Of a stretch of DNA of 64,000 nt, positions 12,701 through 22,690 are shown one piece after another. Source of the stretch: Siphonodentalium dalli (taxonomy: Eukaryota; Mollusca; Scaphopoda; Gadilida; Siphonodentaliidae); assembly GCA_032622095.1 (NCBI GenBank), contig CP136069.1, forward strand, positions 203,096,690-203,160,689, given 5' to 3'. Numbering within the stretch: the stretch's first letter is position 1; each line of letters opens with the position of its first letter. Both the position numbers and the translations under genes were made by a program. Below the pieces are notes generated by a model, which saw only the letters and a program-made list of their open reading frames with translations, was not told the origin of the DNA and did not search any database.

Positions 12701-15700
12701 TTATGCATGTGGCAAAAAAATTCTAAGTCGAAAAAGGGGGATAACTCAACCAAAAAATGTCGGACAGACGTCATAATCGCAGGTGCACAAGTTCCCATGG
12801 TACTAAATATCTGTGCCACGTTTTAAAAAAATTGACCTAAAAATGTAGGAATAAAAGCTCGGACAAAATTATGCATGTTGCAAACAAAATTCTAAGTCGA
12901 AAAAGGGGGATAACTCCACCAAAAAATGTCCGACAGACGTCATAATTGCAGGTGCACAGGTTCCCATGGTGGTTGATGTCTGTGCCAAGTTTCAAGGAAA
13001 TTGATCAAAAAACGACTGAGAAAAACTCCTGACAAATTTGTGTCCACGGACGGACGGACGACGGACAGACGACGGACGTCCGGACAGACGAGCTGACTCC
13101 AGTATACCCCCCTAACAATAAGCACCCTAAATTACCACTGTTATCAATCTTGGATGAAACTATTTATGTGTGACACCTGAGACAGTCGCCCGGGAAATAT
13201 GGATGGGGCGAGTTATGTTAGGCCCGGGTTGTCAGGTACTCCGGCCACATCTTTTAGTGAAGAAAAAGATATAGAAGTCACAGCTGATAATAAACTGAAA
13301 TTCGACCAACACATGACTGAGAAAATACAGAAAGCAGTCACTGGAGTCAAATGGAGAGCATTTACACACATGGACACTAAATGTTGAATGTTGAAACTAT
13401 ACAAAAGCCCGGTGAGACCACATCTAGAATATGCCCAACCTGCTTGGAGTCCACAGTTAAAGAAAGACATTGAAATGCTGGAGAAAGGCCAAAATAGATT
13501 CACAAAACTAATACCTGAAATGAAGGGCCTACCATATGAAGAAACATTAAAGAAGCAAAAAATACCAACATTGAATTACAGAAGAATAAGACATGCTAGA
13601 ATGTTTCGAGATATTTAACACCTACGATCTGGAAGTAATTGACATACTAATAAGAAGCACCAAACTCAGAACCAGAGGTTATAATTACAATCTATTTCTG
13701 GAAGAAGCGAATAGGGATGTGAGGAAATACTCATTCAGTCTAAGAGTGGTGGAGCCATGGAATCATCTTGCAGAAAAAGTGGTAAATGTAGATTGTAGAA
13801 GACATGAACTCATTCAAAAATAAACTGGATTAACATTGGCAGGACCAAGAAATTAAATTAAAATTGAAGGCTGAGTTGAGTCTGACAGACCCTGATACGA
13901 TCAGTCAAACTAAAAATAAAAATTCAGGAGAGTTCGGATAAATAGAAGAATCAGAGGTGGATATAGTGGGCTAGTGGCATCTTTAGATGCCAGTGTCCAC
14001 TAACAACATAAGGTTACATAAGGCTTATAAGGCACCTTCTGAGACACAGACGTTCCAAATGGTGATGAATTATAGTAATTTAATAATTATTTTATGTCAT
14101 AGATTGTTATTAAAACTGTATATAAAGGCACTATAAAAATAATAATTGGTGACTTGAAAATAAAATGGGCTTTTAAGAATTTACTGCATATATAATCTAT
14201 AGTATATATATACCACATCTGTGCAGTCCTCAAAATTGGCCACGGCAATAAGCAATGCCTTGGGAAATGCCATGGCAACATGTGGATTCTAACATGCCAC
14301 AGAATTAAATTTGCCATTGGACATTTTACCTAATTTCGAGGACTGATAGATCTGTGTGTATTCCACCACCATGATCCCTGATGAGAGATTGCTCTATTAC
14401 ACCATCACCTGAAATGTCTATCAACGTACGTCCTGAACTTGGCTGTAGAGAGGAATTTTGGCAGGTAATTTAACCTGTGGATCGTTGTAGGGTTCTTTAT
14501 CATGCACACATTACATGGTTGCACACAGGACCAAGGCTCAAAATAAGTGGCCGGTCACGGTCATTGTCCAATGAAAAATAGCTTACGTCCAGTGCACTTC
14601 TGTATCTGTCGGACATTTTGTCCAATGCAATTCTTTAAATCACCAGATCACATCATATACATGTACAACATATTCCATGCTATATACCATATGAAAGAGG
14701 AAGCTCCAAAATATTGTATTATTAACTGATCCGGTCGAATAAACAGGGAGCATGTTGTTTTTGTCGAGGTACCAAGGTGTGTCCTGTATTTAATTCTGAT
14801 CCGGACTGTACTATAAAGTCTATTATACTCAATGGAAGGGGAATAACTCTATCGGTAGCCAAGAGGTAGCATTCTGCCTACTGGTCTCTTGTGCTAGCAG
14901 ACCGGGGATCGCAATCTGGTCAGGGTATTCTGACAAATATCAGAACTCGGTCAGATGCCAAGTTTGTCAGGCTGAAAAGTCTCATTCGAGATCACTGAAT
15001 AAAGATCCGAATGCAAAATGCTGACTTCCGCCCATTACAACACTTGTCCAGGTATGTTGTCGTGGGTGCAGTACGCTGTCCAATCGGGCGCGGACATTAA
15101 TGGCTGACCCGTGTACACGCCTCGGTGTGTGCATGTTAATGAACGCTACTGGAGTCACCACAGGGTTATAAAGTTACTCGGCCGTGGTAGCACCTGGACC
15201 AGTGCGTCTACAACCAGAATTGGTTCCTGCACTGAAATATCTACAGATACAGATCTCTTAGTCTGGGTTGACAAGGGGGGGAAGTCTTGGAATGAATCTT
15301 TATCACTTGGTGGACAGTCCTAGACCACAGCTGCTAAGTATTCTGGTGCCAGTGGTGGAATATCCATTTTTTTGGTTCCTCTTACAAATGGTATATAATA
15401 TGGAATAATGTTATCTGGGCATTCGAAAATTAAGTGGGCCTTTAAACATTCTATCTGTCCAAGGAGCCTGTTAGGACATTGAATGTAAAAAATAGTTCTT
15501 TTTTTAATTTCAGATCAATTCATAGTGAATATAATTATGTTGAATTGCATGCCATGTGTATTTATTAATCAACGTAAAGTTTTTGAACTTTTGAGAAAAA
15601 AATAATAACATGGGTTTTTCCTAGGTGGCAATAGGACGCTCACTAAAATGTGCGTATCATTGACGAATAATAAGTTGATTGGAAATTTAAATACTGTCTC

Positions 15701-18700
15701 ATACAGAACATCTGAAAATTTGACAGGCACCATTTTGAAATGACCAACACCATCCATTTGGTGCCTGTTATTTTGACAATCAGTAAAAAAATCATTATTT
15801 TGAGCCTTGCACGGGACAGCCATTTATGTCCTCATCCGACAGGTCGGCATGATCACAGTGTCATCCTTGTACACGACAATGGGCTAGGCATACATGGTAC
15901 TTTATATAGGTAACGGTACTGGGACCACTACTATTCCTTTGTCATGTGAACGACCTACCGATAGCCGTAACCTCAGAGGTAAAACTATTTGCAGACGATT
16001 GCCTCCTCTATAGAGAGATCAGAGACCAGTCAGACGACCATGCACTAGTTACAGAAAGACCTCTCCTCGTTTGAAAAATGGGCCGACCAATGGGGGATGC
16101 GATTCAATGCAGAAAAATGCTACATCATGTCTACAAAGGGCAAATCAACCCACATGTGCCAACTAGACAATCACATCCTTCAGTCAGTAGATGAAACACC
16201 ATATCTAGGACTGACTTTTACCAACAACCTAACCTGGTCATCCCATTTAAATAAAATTGTCAAAAGAGCCAACAGCACCTTGGGATTCCTTAAACGAAAC
16301 ATCAGCAAAGCCGATAAGAAACACAAGAAACTGGCTTATTACGAGTCCATGGTAAGATCTACACTCGAATATGGGGCAGAAATATGGGATCCATACTTGC
16401 AGAAGGACATCGACAACATCGAAAGGGTACAGAAAAAAGCTGCAAGATTCATCACCAGCAATTATAAAAACAGAGAAAAAGGTGCAGTCACAAAAATGAT
16501 GGAAATAGAAGGGTTAAAGGTACTCAATCCGATCAGAGGGTCCCCATCTCAACATATTCCAACAACAACAATCCGATCAGAGGGTCCTATATTACTATTT
16601 CTTTGGCTTTTGGGGTAAAAAATATTTGATTCGAGTCGAGGAACCCATCAAACAAAGCTCAGAGTTATTAGATATTGATTTTTTAAATTTGTTATTTTCT
16701 CGAGATGAGTACTAATAATTGCCTTCAACTTCGTAATATGCTCGAGATATGTACACCAAAACACTATTCAAACAGACAAGGATGGATAACTCTAAAATCA
16801 AGTGGTAATAATAACGCAATTTTGACTGTTTTCTGGGACAGAAAGTATTCCCGATAATGAAAAATAATAGATTTCTAAAATCGATATCTAAAAAATCTGA
16901 GCTTTGATGGGTGGCTTCCTCGACTCGAATCAAATATTTTTGACCCCCGAAGCCATTGAAATAGTAATTGAGAGGAGTTTTATCGGATTGAGTACCTTTA
17001 ACACCAATGAAGATAAGAAGAGAAGTGAAAAGAATGACACTGTTTAGAAAGATAGTAGAGGGGTCGGTTCCGGCTATCCATACACATGACATATTAACAC
17101 CAAGGAGCAAGGACAAACAAAAAATCACTGCTAAAAAATTCCCAGGATTTGAGACAACAAACAGTATTGAGTCGCATGAGTGTACCAACTCACTTTCTTA
17201 TGAAACAATAAGGACAAATACGGCTCAATATAAGAACTCATTCTTTGTGAAAACAATCATCGAATGGAACCACCTGGAGGATATGGACAGCGCATGTGAT
17301 ACAACATCAATAACAACATTAACAGCTTAAGTCGTCCAACGGTGAACCTACAGCCAAATCAAGGCTACTACACCGAACTACATACAGACAGATACAGAAT
17401 AGCTATGTAAACTGGTAAACTGACTGCAGGCAGTTATTGTGTTGTATTTTGTTGCAAATTTTTAAATCCAAGATGGCCGCTGGCAGCCATGTTTTTTTGG
17501 CCGAATGACCTCAAAATGACTCATTCCTATTTACATGTCCATGTTAACATCCATGATAAATAGTATGCACAGAAATTCATATACAGCTGTTTACAGTGAA
17601 TTCCCCCCGCAAATCTCTGTTTTAGTGCTAAAAGGGGGGGTGGGTGTCAAAAAATGGTCGGAAAAAACTGCCGAAAACGGAAAAAAAATTGGCGTGGGGG
17701 TGGGTGGGTACAAAAAATTATCGAAAGGGAAAAAATGCCATACGTGCCTGAAATTTTGTTCCGACCGCCCCCCCCCCCCCCCCCCCCTGCTCTTTGGCGT
17801 ATTTAAGGTCAAAGTCAAAGGTCACCTGGCACTATTTCCTGTTATGAAACGAACGTTTAATATCACAATCTCCGGGAGTGTGTATATATAGGCGCTAGCT
17901 AATGAATAATATTATTTGATTGACTTAATAAATAACATCTAATAAATATTCATCTTATTCACAAATTTAAGGAGTCCTTCTGGCATACGAGGACATATAA
18001 ATATATATAGTGAATATTTATCGCCGTTTGATTTGCACCAAGTGAACTCGGCGCATACCCTGCTGGACAAAACAAGTGTCCACTTAACCGCGGTGCGGTT
18101 AGCGTTGCCACCGCGGCTGAAATGCAACTACACCGCGGCTCCACCGGCTAACTACAGTTGGGCCGCGGTGTACTTGCCGTTCCGCCATGGTGTAGTTGCC
18201 GCGGTGTACGTTAATTACACTGAAAAAAGACGATACAAACCATAAATCTAACCATGGTGTACATGCCGTTCAGCTGCGGTGTAGTTGCCTTTCGGCTGCA
18301 GTGTACTTGCTGTTCGGCCGCGGTGTACTTGCCGTTCGGCCGCGGTGCTCAACTGCAGTTACAAACTCTGACACCGCGGCCGAACGGCAAATACACCGCG
18401 GTGCCAATGGACACTTGTTTTGTCCAGTGGGGTATATAATTGATAGAACAAACCACTATTATGATGATCGTGTCGTTATTTGTTTAAAATACGTATCAAT
18501 TGACATATATATACGCATCCGTTCCCTCATTAAAATCAACATACTTCGCCCATTTTAGGGGACCTCCGCGATTTAATTTGCGTGATCAGGACACCCGCGC
18601 AGTAATCTCCAGGAGTGTGTATATATAGGCGCTAGCTAATGAATAATATTATTTGATTGACTTAATAACATCTAATAAATATTCATCTTATTCACAAATT

Positions 18701-21424
18701 AATTTAAGGAGTCCTTCTGGCATACGAGGACATATAGATCTATATAGTGAATATTTATCGCCGTTTGATTTGCACCAAGTGAACTCGGTACATATATAAT
18801 TGATAGAACAAACCACTATTATGATGATCGTGTCATTATTTGTTTAAAATACGTATCAATTGACATAAACGCACCCGTTCCCTCATTAAAATCAACATAT
18901 TATGCCCATTTTTGGGGACCTCCGCGATTTAATTTGCGAGATCAGGACACCCGCGCAGCAATCTCCGGGAGTGTATATATATAGGCGCTAGCTAATGAAT
19001 AATATTATTTGATTGACTTAATAACATCTAATAAATATTCATCTTATTCACAAATTAATTTAAGGAGTCCTTCTGGCATATACGAGGACATATAGATCTA
19101 TATAGTGAATATTTATCGCCGTTTGATTTGCACCAGGGTGATTTCACGGGAAGTGTAGCATGAAGGAATTGGACACATATCTCCCTTAAATTCATGTTCA
19201 GTGTATGACCAATCTACTATTCATTTTTTATCATATAAAGGTATATTTATGTGACCGGCGCAGGAAATTTCAGCTGCATATGACTATTTTTTGCAATTTT
19301 ATGACCAGAAATGTGCATTTTTTTGCCATTTTCTCTGTGCCAAACAGGAAATGGTCTCAATAATAAGGTGATTATAAGAAAATATATAGTACAAAGGAAA
19401 CAAGTTTCATACAGTAATTATAATCTAAGACATTCTGTTCTTATTAGTGAAAATTTCATGTAAAAATGTCAAAAATATGTAATTTTATGTCAATTTTTTT
19501 TATTCTGGAGACATTCCGTTAAAAAAATAAAAAAACACCAAAATCAAATCAACTACAGCCAGTATTGAAGAAAACACCTTTAAATATGTCACATATGGTG
19601 TATTTTCAACAATAAGGATATGATATCTAATATAGATGTGCTATTATTTCTGTGATTAAAAATTAGTGATTTTTATAGTTTTTTGTAATAGTGATGACGA
19701 AAATTCCGTTAAAAAATGTCCTTTCCTGAACATGGCTTTTTCTTAAATTTTCTCATTACCAGCCATCTTAACAAGGAAAGTAAATTTTAATAATGGCATT
19801 AGATGGCATGACAGACATAACTGTCAGAAAGTTTAGTATGTAACACACTAGTAATGTAAAAAATTTGATTTATCATTGTTTAAAAAAATGTCCTTTCCTG
19901 AACGATTTTTGACAATATACATTGAGGTCATATATCGGAGGAAAAACACCTGTAATCACCAGTGCAATATATATCACTTGGGAACACATATCAAATTACT
20001 CAAAAACCTTTCAAGTATTTTTTATAATTCTGTGGATTTTTAATTTGTAGAAGGCACACAAAAGTAGTGTTTTTGGGTTGTTTTTAACACTTTATTCAAA
20101 TTTGTCATAAGTAACAGCAAGGCTTTTGACAAAATATGATCACTTCCAAACACTGAAAGTGGAATAACTTTGGAACCGAATAAAATTTATCAATTCTGTA
20201 AAAACTGTTATATTTTAGAAGCTCTCCTCTGCAGCTTGAGACATATTGTGGTAAATGAGATCTCATCTGAAATTTTCAGTTGAATTCCCTGTTTACTGCT
20301 GCTGTTTTTTCATCTTTAATTTAAAGATATTATAGTGATGCCATATCTATGGTATGATGTAACTTTTTAAACAATGGTTCCCATGCTATAAATTTTGTGG
20401 AGATGTGTTCCCTGTATTCCAGCTACAAAATAAAAACAAAACGAAAGTGATTGAAGAAACTTCATTTTTGAGTGCATTTGGCACTTTTCGTGCTACACTT
20501 CCCGTGAAGTCACCCACCAAGTGAACTCTGCGCATATATAATTGATAGAACAAACCACTATTATGATGATCGTGTAGTTATTTGTTTAAAATACGTATCA
20601 ATTGACATATACGCACCCGTTCCCTCATTAAAATCAACATATTATGCCCATTTTAGGGGACCTCCGCGATTTAATTTGCGAGATCAGGACACCCGCGCAG
20701 CAATCTCCGGGAGTGTATATATATAGGCGCCAGCTAATGAATAATATTATTTGATTGACTTAATAAATATTCATCTTATTCACAAATTAATTTAAGGAGT
20801 CCTTCTGGCATACGAGGACATATAGATCTATGCAGTGAATATTTATCGCCGTTTGATTTGCACCAAGTGAACTCGGCGCATATATAATTGATAGAACAAA
20901 CCACTATTATGATGATCGTGTTGTTATTTGTTTAAAATACGTATCAATTGACATATATACGCACCCGTTCCCTCATTAAAATCAACATATTATGCCCATT
21001 TTAGGGGACGTCCGCGAATTCGCGGGACCTCCGCAAATTGGGACCTACTGAGTACTGCAAATCGTCACACCGTTTGGCACCCAAGAGACTTGAAGAGTAC
21101 ACGCCTTGGTCACAAGTTGGTGTGTGTACGTTAAAGAACGCTACTGGAGTCACCACAGGGTTATAAAGTTACTTGGCCATGGTAGCACCTGGACCTCCAC
21201 ATAATCCTCAGCACATTGAGGGCGATGGAATATCAAGTAGATAGTGTTTTCCCGATATTTTCGTGCAATTTAGTGCAACGAAAATAGGATTGGTGTCACT
21301 TTTGAGGATTCATTCGCGGATTGAGATATGAATATCTCGACCACAATTTCAAATATGAAAAGCTCTAGATACGACATATAAGAAAGCAACAAGGTTTACC
21401 ATCACTAGTAAAATAGAAAACCAT
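3630..21424 (-). CDS. CCDC25: CCDC25 gene (partial: exons 1-6, 3' end outside window)
   Basis: Ortholog of coiled-coil domain-containing protein 25, the metazoan relative of yeast Jlp2, with an NFACT-R (DUF814) domain; the human protein is described as a membrane receptor for extracellular-trap DNA. Coding exons on the minus strand: 21400-21424, 11683-11730, 8385-8424, 7141-7192, 4311-4386, 3630-3733. All have GT-AG borders and consistent phases and give 115 continuous residues. Recognisable stretches are MVFYFTS at the N-terminus, [41 protein letters not shown] and [14 protein letters not shown], collinear with human CCDC25. The coiled-coil C-terminal half (about 90 residues in human) is not found in 1-3600, so its exons should lie left of the window. 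Introns are packed with MITEs. Assignment rests on remembered family sequence, not a search. Confidence 0.93.
4311..4386 (-). CDS. CCDC25: CCDC25 exon 5
   Basis: 76 nt encoding [15 protein letters not shown] followed by [10 protein letters not shown]. It aligns without gaps to the human block ending LVKANSI. The acceptor reads TTCTGAAG and the donor GTTTGT. A 295-bp TTAA-flanked MITE (4416-4710) sits only 29 nt upstream of the acceptor. Confidence 0.93.
4416..4710. mobile_element. TTAA MITE (CCCTTTACCCAACA type) next to CCDC25 exon 5
   Basis: TTAA flanks TIRs CCCTTTACCCAACA / TGTTGGGTAAAGGG. Inside are two ~65-bp palindromes built on CCAATGCATTCTCTTATATA. Sister copies are at 10772-11145, 30023-30390 and 32620-33211. 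Confidence 0.85.
5560..5870. mobile_element. Degenerate hairpin MITE
   Basis: Hairpin arms (agagaatgcattggcctaac near 5600 and ggccaatacattctc near 5761) surround an AT-rich spacer of repeated acattctttaacaattt. It ends with the ...gctccagtaatgaaaggcttaa remnant of the CCCTTCC-type end. The left end is lost. Confidence 0.55.
6420..6715 (+). repeat. GGAC-tailed repeat, third copy
   Basis: Same organisation as 1130-1535: gagccataactcc, ttgagttatcg, then a GACAGACAGACAGATGGATG tail and the ACCATACTATGGTATGGGT palindrome. Open frames across it (6599-6835) are by-products. Confidence 0.7.
6747..6981. mobile_element. TTAA hairpin MITE (CCCTTC type)
   Basis: TTAA on each side; the right terminus ...AGTCATTGAAGGG matches the CCCTTCCATGACTGG family. 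Hairpin arms with CTTATATATGCGAGGCTCCC lie inside. Confidence 0.65.
7141..7192 (-). CDS. CCDC25: CCDC25 exon 4
   Basis: 52 nt with a TTTTCAG acceptor and a GTAAGT donor. It encodes [17 protein letters not shown], the most conserved block of the NFACT-R-type domain, and ends in phase 0. A TTAA-type MITE starts about 20 nt upstream of the acceptor on the minus strand (7211). Confidence 0.95.
7211..7452. mobile_element. TTAA hairpin MITE (CCCTTCC type) upstream of CCDC25 exon 4
   Basis: Begins TTAACCCTTCCGTGACTGGA and ends TCATGAAAGAGTTAA, with the tgcattctcttatat arms inside. The left end is 19 nt from the exon 4 acceptor boundary. Confidence 0.7.
8385..8424 (-). CDS. CCDC25: CCDC25 exon 3
   Basis: A 40-nt micro-exon with a TTTTTCAG acceptor and a GTATGA donor. 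It encodes (N)[12 protein letters not shown](W), the family's EDLIKxGxPEDxW motif. It is too short to stand out as an open frame and was found by motif. Confidence 0.93.
8530..8966. mobile_element. Double-hairpin MITE (TGTGACCCGCC type), right end lost
   Basis: The left end TGTGACCCGCCATATCC is followed by the first hairpin. A spacer contains a secondary inverted repeat (GAGCCCCACACATATATAG / GTCTGGGGCTC), then comes the second hairpin. The expected complementary right terminus is missing after 8966. Confidence 0.7.
9712..10159. mobile_element. Complete double-hairpin MITE (TGTGACCCGCC type)
   Basis: TIRs run inward from TGTGACCCGCCATATCAAAT through ~40 bp to CCCTGTGCC and the hairpins at 9757-9830 and 10040-10112. 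TA is present at both outer borders. It is the best-preserved copy; the interrupted copy is at 41623-43170. Confidence 0.85.
10772..11145. mobile_element. TTAA MITE (CCCTTTACCCAACA type) in CCDC25 intron 2
   Basis: TTAA plus the 14-bp TIR at both ends. Two internal ~65-bp palindromes are centred on GTCGACCATAGGTCGC. The right half (cataactgtaactatcac...) is shared with copies at 4416, 30023 and 32620. Confidence 0.86.
11683..11730 (-). CDS. CCDC25: CCDC25 exon 2
   Basis: 48 nt with a TTTCAG acceptor and a GTGAGT donor. It encodes [15 protein letters not shown], matching the human ...YTIYMGKDKYE segment. The phase-1 end supplies the A of the Asn codon completed in exon 3. Confidence 0.92.
11860..13110 (+). 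repeat. Tandem ~178-bp repeats with GGAC tail
   Basis: A single diverged unit (11860-12060) is followed by about three units from 12540 (aaaagggggataactc, gtcataatcgcaggtgcaca, aagctcggacaaaattatgc). These end in GGACGGACGGACGACGGACA and gtatacccccct. The sequence between 12060 and 12540 is AT-rich with nothing recognised. Confidence 0.75.
13200..14000 (+). pseudogene. CR1/Jockey-like LINE fragment (RT C-terminus)
   Basis: Translation resembles the C-terminal part of a non-LTR reverse transcriptase: [19 protein letters not shown], then [19 protein letters not shown], and [18 protein letters not shown]. It is broken by a TGA at 13385-13387 and a frameshift near 13595, and is severely 5'-truncated. 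The 13850-14000 tail ends in an A-rich stretch. No endonuclease domain is present. A dead insertion in CCDC25 intron 1. Confidence 0.85.
14224..14346. mobile_element. Short TIR MITE
   Basis: Ends CAGTCCTCAAAATTGG and CTAATTTCGAGGACTG enclose ~120 bp with further internal symmetry (TTGCC/GGCAA). The CAGTC terminus is hAT-like, but no clean 8-bp target duplication was found. Confidence 0.55.
14837..15330 (+). repeat. SINE-like region (tRNA-like promoter motif, conserved 3' block)
   Basis: TAGCCAAGAGGTAGCAT (14857-14873) resembles a Pol III A box, and GGGGATCGCAATC about 30 nt later a poor B box. A block at 15120-15200 (gaacgctactggagtcacc, acagggttataaagttact) recurs at 21135-21195, showing dispersal. 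Whether head and tail are one SINE is uncertain. Confidence 0.35.
15890..17420 (+). pseudogene. CR1/Jockey-like LINE fragment with RT catalytic motif
   Basis: From about 15910 one frame reads [16 protein letters not shown] then [10 protein letters not shown], the RT motif with the catalytic FADD. A frameshift near 16050 leads to [18 protein letters not shown] and the C-terminal domain to 16520. It continues at 17002-17330 ([18 protein letters not shown] ... TIIEWNHLE) after a MITE insertion. 5'-truncated and inactive. Confidence 0.87.
16514..17001. mobile_element. piggyBac-like MITE inserted in the LINE
   Basis: TTAA at both ends (16514-16517, 16998-17001). TIRs AGGTACTCAATCCGAT / ATCGGATTGAGTACCT continue imperfectly for about 100 bp. 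Removing the element and one TTAA puts both LINE parts in the same frame, which confirms the boundaries. The minus-strand open frame 16712-17188 is incidental. Confidence 0.88.
17450..17860 (+). repeat. 'aagatggc' repeat fragment and low-complexity G/C tract
   Basis: 17467-17565 is a copy of the aagatggccgctgg...ccgaatgac repeat seen at 24928-25560. It is followed by G-rich ggggggtgggtg and a ~19-base C run near 17768-17786. No gene. Confidence 0.65.
18058..18432. mobile_element. TA-flanked MITE in satellite unit 1
   Basis: Terminal inverted repeats CTGGACAAAACAAGTGTCCA and its complement lie 5 bp inside each end, flanked by TA on both sides. The uninterrupted sister units show the empty site. 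The interior is unusually GC-rich, with repeated ACCGCGG / CCGCGGTGTA motifs. The TA duplication fits a Tc1/mariner-type mover. The open frames through it (18033-18558) are fortuitous. Confidence 0.82.
19136..20515. mobile_element. 1.4-kb TIR element in satellite unit 3
   Basis: Ends are GGGTGATTTCACGGGAAGTG and the complementary CACTTCCCGTGAAGTCACCC, continuing to TAGCA. ACCA (or CACCA) is duplicated at each side, and intact satellite units give the empty site. No coding frame is seen inside, so it is non-autonomous. The superfamily is not assigned; 4-5 bp of target duplication is unlike hAT, piggyBac or mariner. Confidence 0.8.
21040..21200 (+). repeat. Dispersed SINE-like 3' block
   Basis: Shares gtgtgtacgttaaagaacgc, tactggagtcaccacaggg and ttataaagttac with 15120-15200. 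It abuts the end of the satellite array and lies about 200 bp downstream (transcript sense) of CCDC25 exon 1. Confidence 0.5.
21400..21424 (-). CDS. CCDC25: CCDC25 exon 1 (coding part)
   Basis: Only 25 coding nt: MVFYFTSD plus one base, followed by a GTAAAC donor. The start is chosen because MVFYFTS is the invariant N-terminus of the family. The exon joins in phase 1 to 11730, making a Val codon at the junction. Confidence 0.88.
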
Positions 21425-22475
21425 TTCGACGTGGAAACGTGTGGTTGTTTTTGGGAAAACCGGTAAATGGAGATAACTCTATTTTATTTAAGTTGTGCAA
21501 TTCTTCAAAGGGAAGCAACTCTATTGTTAATTCGACAGTGCAACCACATCGGCACATTCTGGGGCCGAAATCTGACGAGGTTTGCCGAATGCATATCGGC
21601 ACATTTGCCACAAGTAATCATGATCAATCATATGTTACTCGTCCTACCTCCTGAATACCGATTAAGTTGATTAACAGAGCGAAATAGAATAATATGTTGG
21701 CCTTGTTGGACCTATCTCACTTTTTAAAAGCTTATATTGTACTCGTTTTAACGAGACGCCCATGCAGGCCTACACGTAGGCCTATAAAATGGTATGGTAC
21801 CGTATCCAGGTACATGTACGTGTTTAGGTAGTTAGCATGCTAATACCATAGAATGAGACATGTGAGTTTGTTAATGTGTTTGTTGATACGGCCCGATTAC
21901 TGGCGCGGAATGATAGAACGAGAGGCGCAGCTTTGAGTTATATCATTCCGCGATGGAACAAGTGCCGTGTCAAAAAACTCCTTAACACATGTGTCGTTCT
22001 ATGTTTAATATATAGGCCTACACATCACCTGTACTATAAAATCAGTGTATTAAAAAATACAGGCTTACAAGCTTATAGGTTTATTTAGGCACAGGCCTAC
22101 AGGGATTGTTTTGTCATGTAGGGCCTACGTAGGCCTACGTGTGATGATTCTTTATTTCATAGTTCTGGTTTCATGTTTGGTAGGCCTATATCAGGGTGCA
22201 TGAATAAAATATGTTTTGCCCCTCCCCTCCCCCGAAGCCAAGGAAATAGTAATTTGCAAGCGTTAATTCGGATTATGCATCTTTAATTTTGTACTGGGGT
22301 AACCCTTAAGAAAAAAATGCGTGGTTTAATTAACTTACGCTGGTGAATGTACAGTCTGGGTGAACGTCGACTCTATATTTGAAATATAGAGTCTGGAGCT
22401 TATGTCGCCAAAACCATTTCTATTCAGCGAAGAGCTTCCCCAAAATGACGTCACGGATTAAAAAAAAATACATCG
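21425..22475. other. Upstream region of CCDC25
   Basis: Contains the CCDC25 5'UTR/promoter, which I cannot delimit. From 21760 to 22190 GTAGGCCTAC-like palindromes recur. 22200-22300 is a fragment (ccgaagccaaggaaatagtaatt ... cggattatgcatcTTAA) of a piggyBac-like MITE end also seen at 31137-31195. Confidence 0.4.
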
Positions 22476-22529
22476 ATGATTGACAGGTGTCTCCACGTGT
22501 TATTTGTTGTGCTTCGCAATAGTAATTGC

Positions 22530-22690
22530 CTGTGTCGCGACAAACTTACAGCAGATAATATTTGTCGTGTGTGCGACTATTCTTTTTCGGGAGATGAACT
22601 CGCTGCATCAACCGGAAAGCTGCATCCGAGAGCAAAAAATAAGGTCGTCATCAAAAATGATGCTTTAGAACTATTTAAAAGCATAAAATT
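22530..22690 (+). other. Candidate exon with zinc-ligand-like cysteines
   Basis: After an AG at about 22550 (acttacag) one frame reads ADNICRVCDYSFSGDEL and continues to ALELFKSI before a TTAA MITE. The CxxC spacing and following basic segment look like the first knuckle of a short zinc finger. No second ligand pair, start or donor can be fixed. It may be an exon of a divergent gene or chance; I do not recognise it. Confidence 0.25.

Larger units (their letters stand above)
17868..21018 (+). repeat. ~360-bp tandem satellite (about 4.5 units) with two nested insertions
   Basis: Units share ggcgctagctaatgaataat, the block ending cgccgtttgatttgcaccaa, and ccacccgcgcag-like ends. The GGCGC core recurs at 17891, 18628, 18983 and 20726. 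Subtracting the two insertions gives periods of about 370, 355 and 362 bp. The array lies in CCDC25 intron 1. Some interunit junctions are partial. Confidence 0.88.

Noticed and set aside
14857-14930. A functional tRNA gene
   Set aside because: The A-box-like motif is acceptable, but the B box and acceptor stem pairing are poor. At most a SINE head.
16712-17188. 158-codon minus-strand open frame
   Set aside because: It straddles the piggyBac-like MITE and the antisense of the LINE, and has no recognisable domain.
17535-17891. 118-codon plus-strand open frame
   Set aside because: It runs through G-rich and C-run low-complexity DNA and a repeat fragment; composition explains the frame.
18033-18558. 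Open frames across the GC-rich CCGCGG motifs
   Set aside because: They lie inside a TA-flanked MITE with periodic motifs; the overlapping frames show no protein-like conservation.
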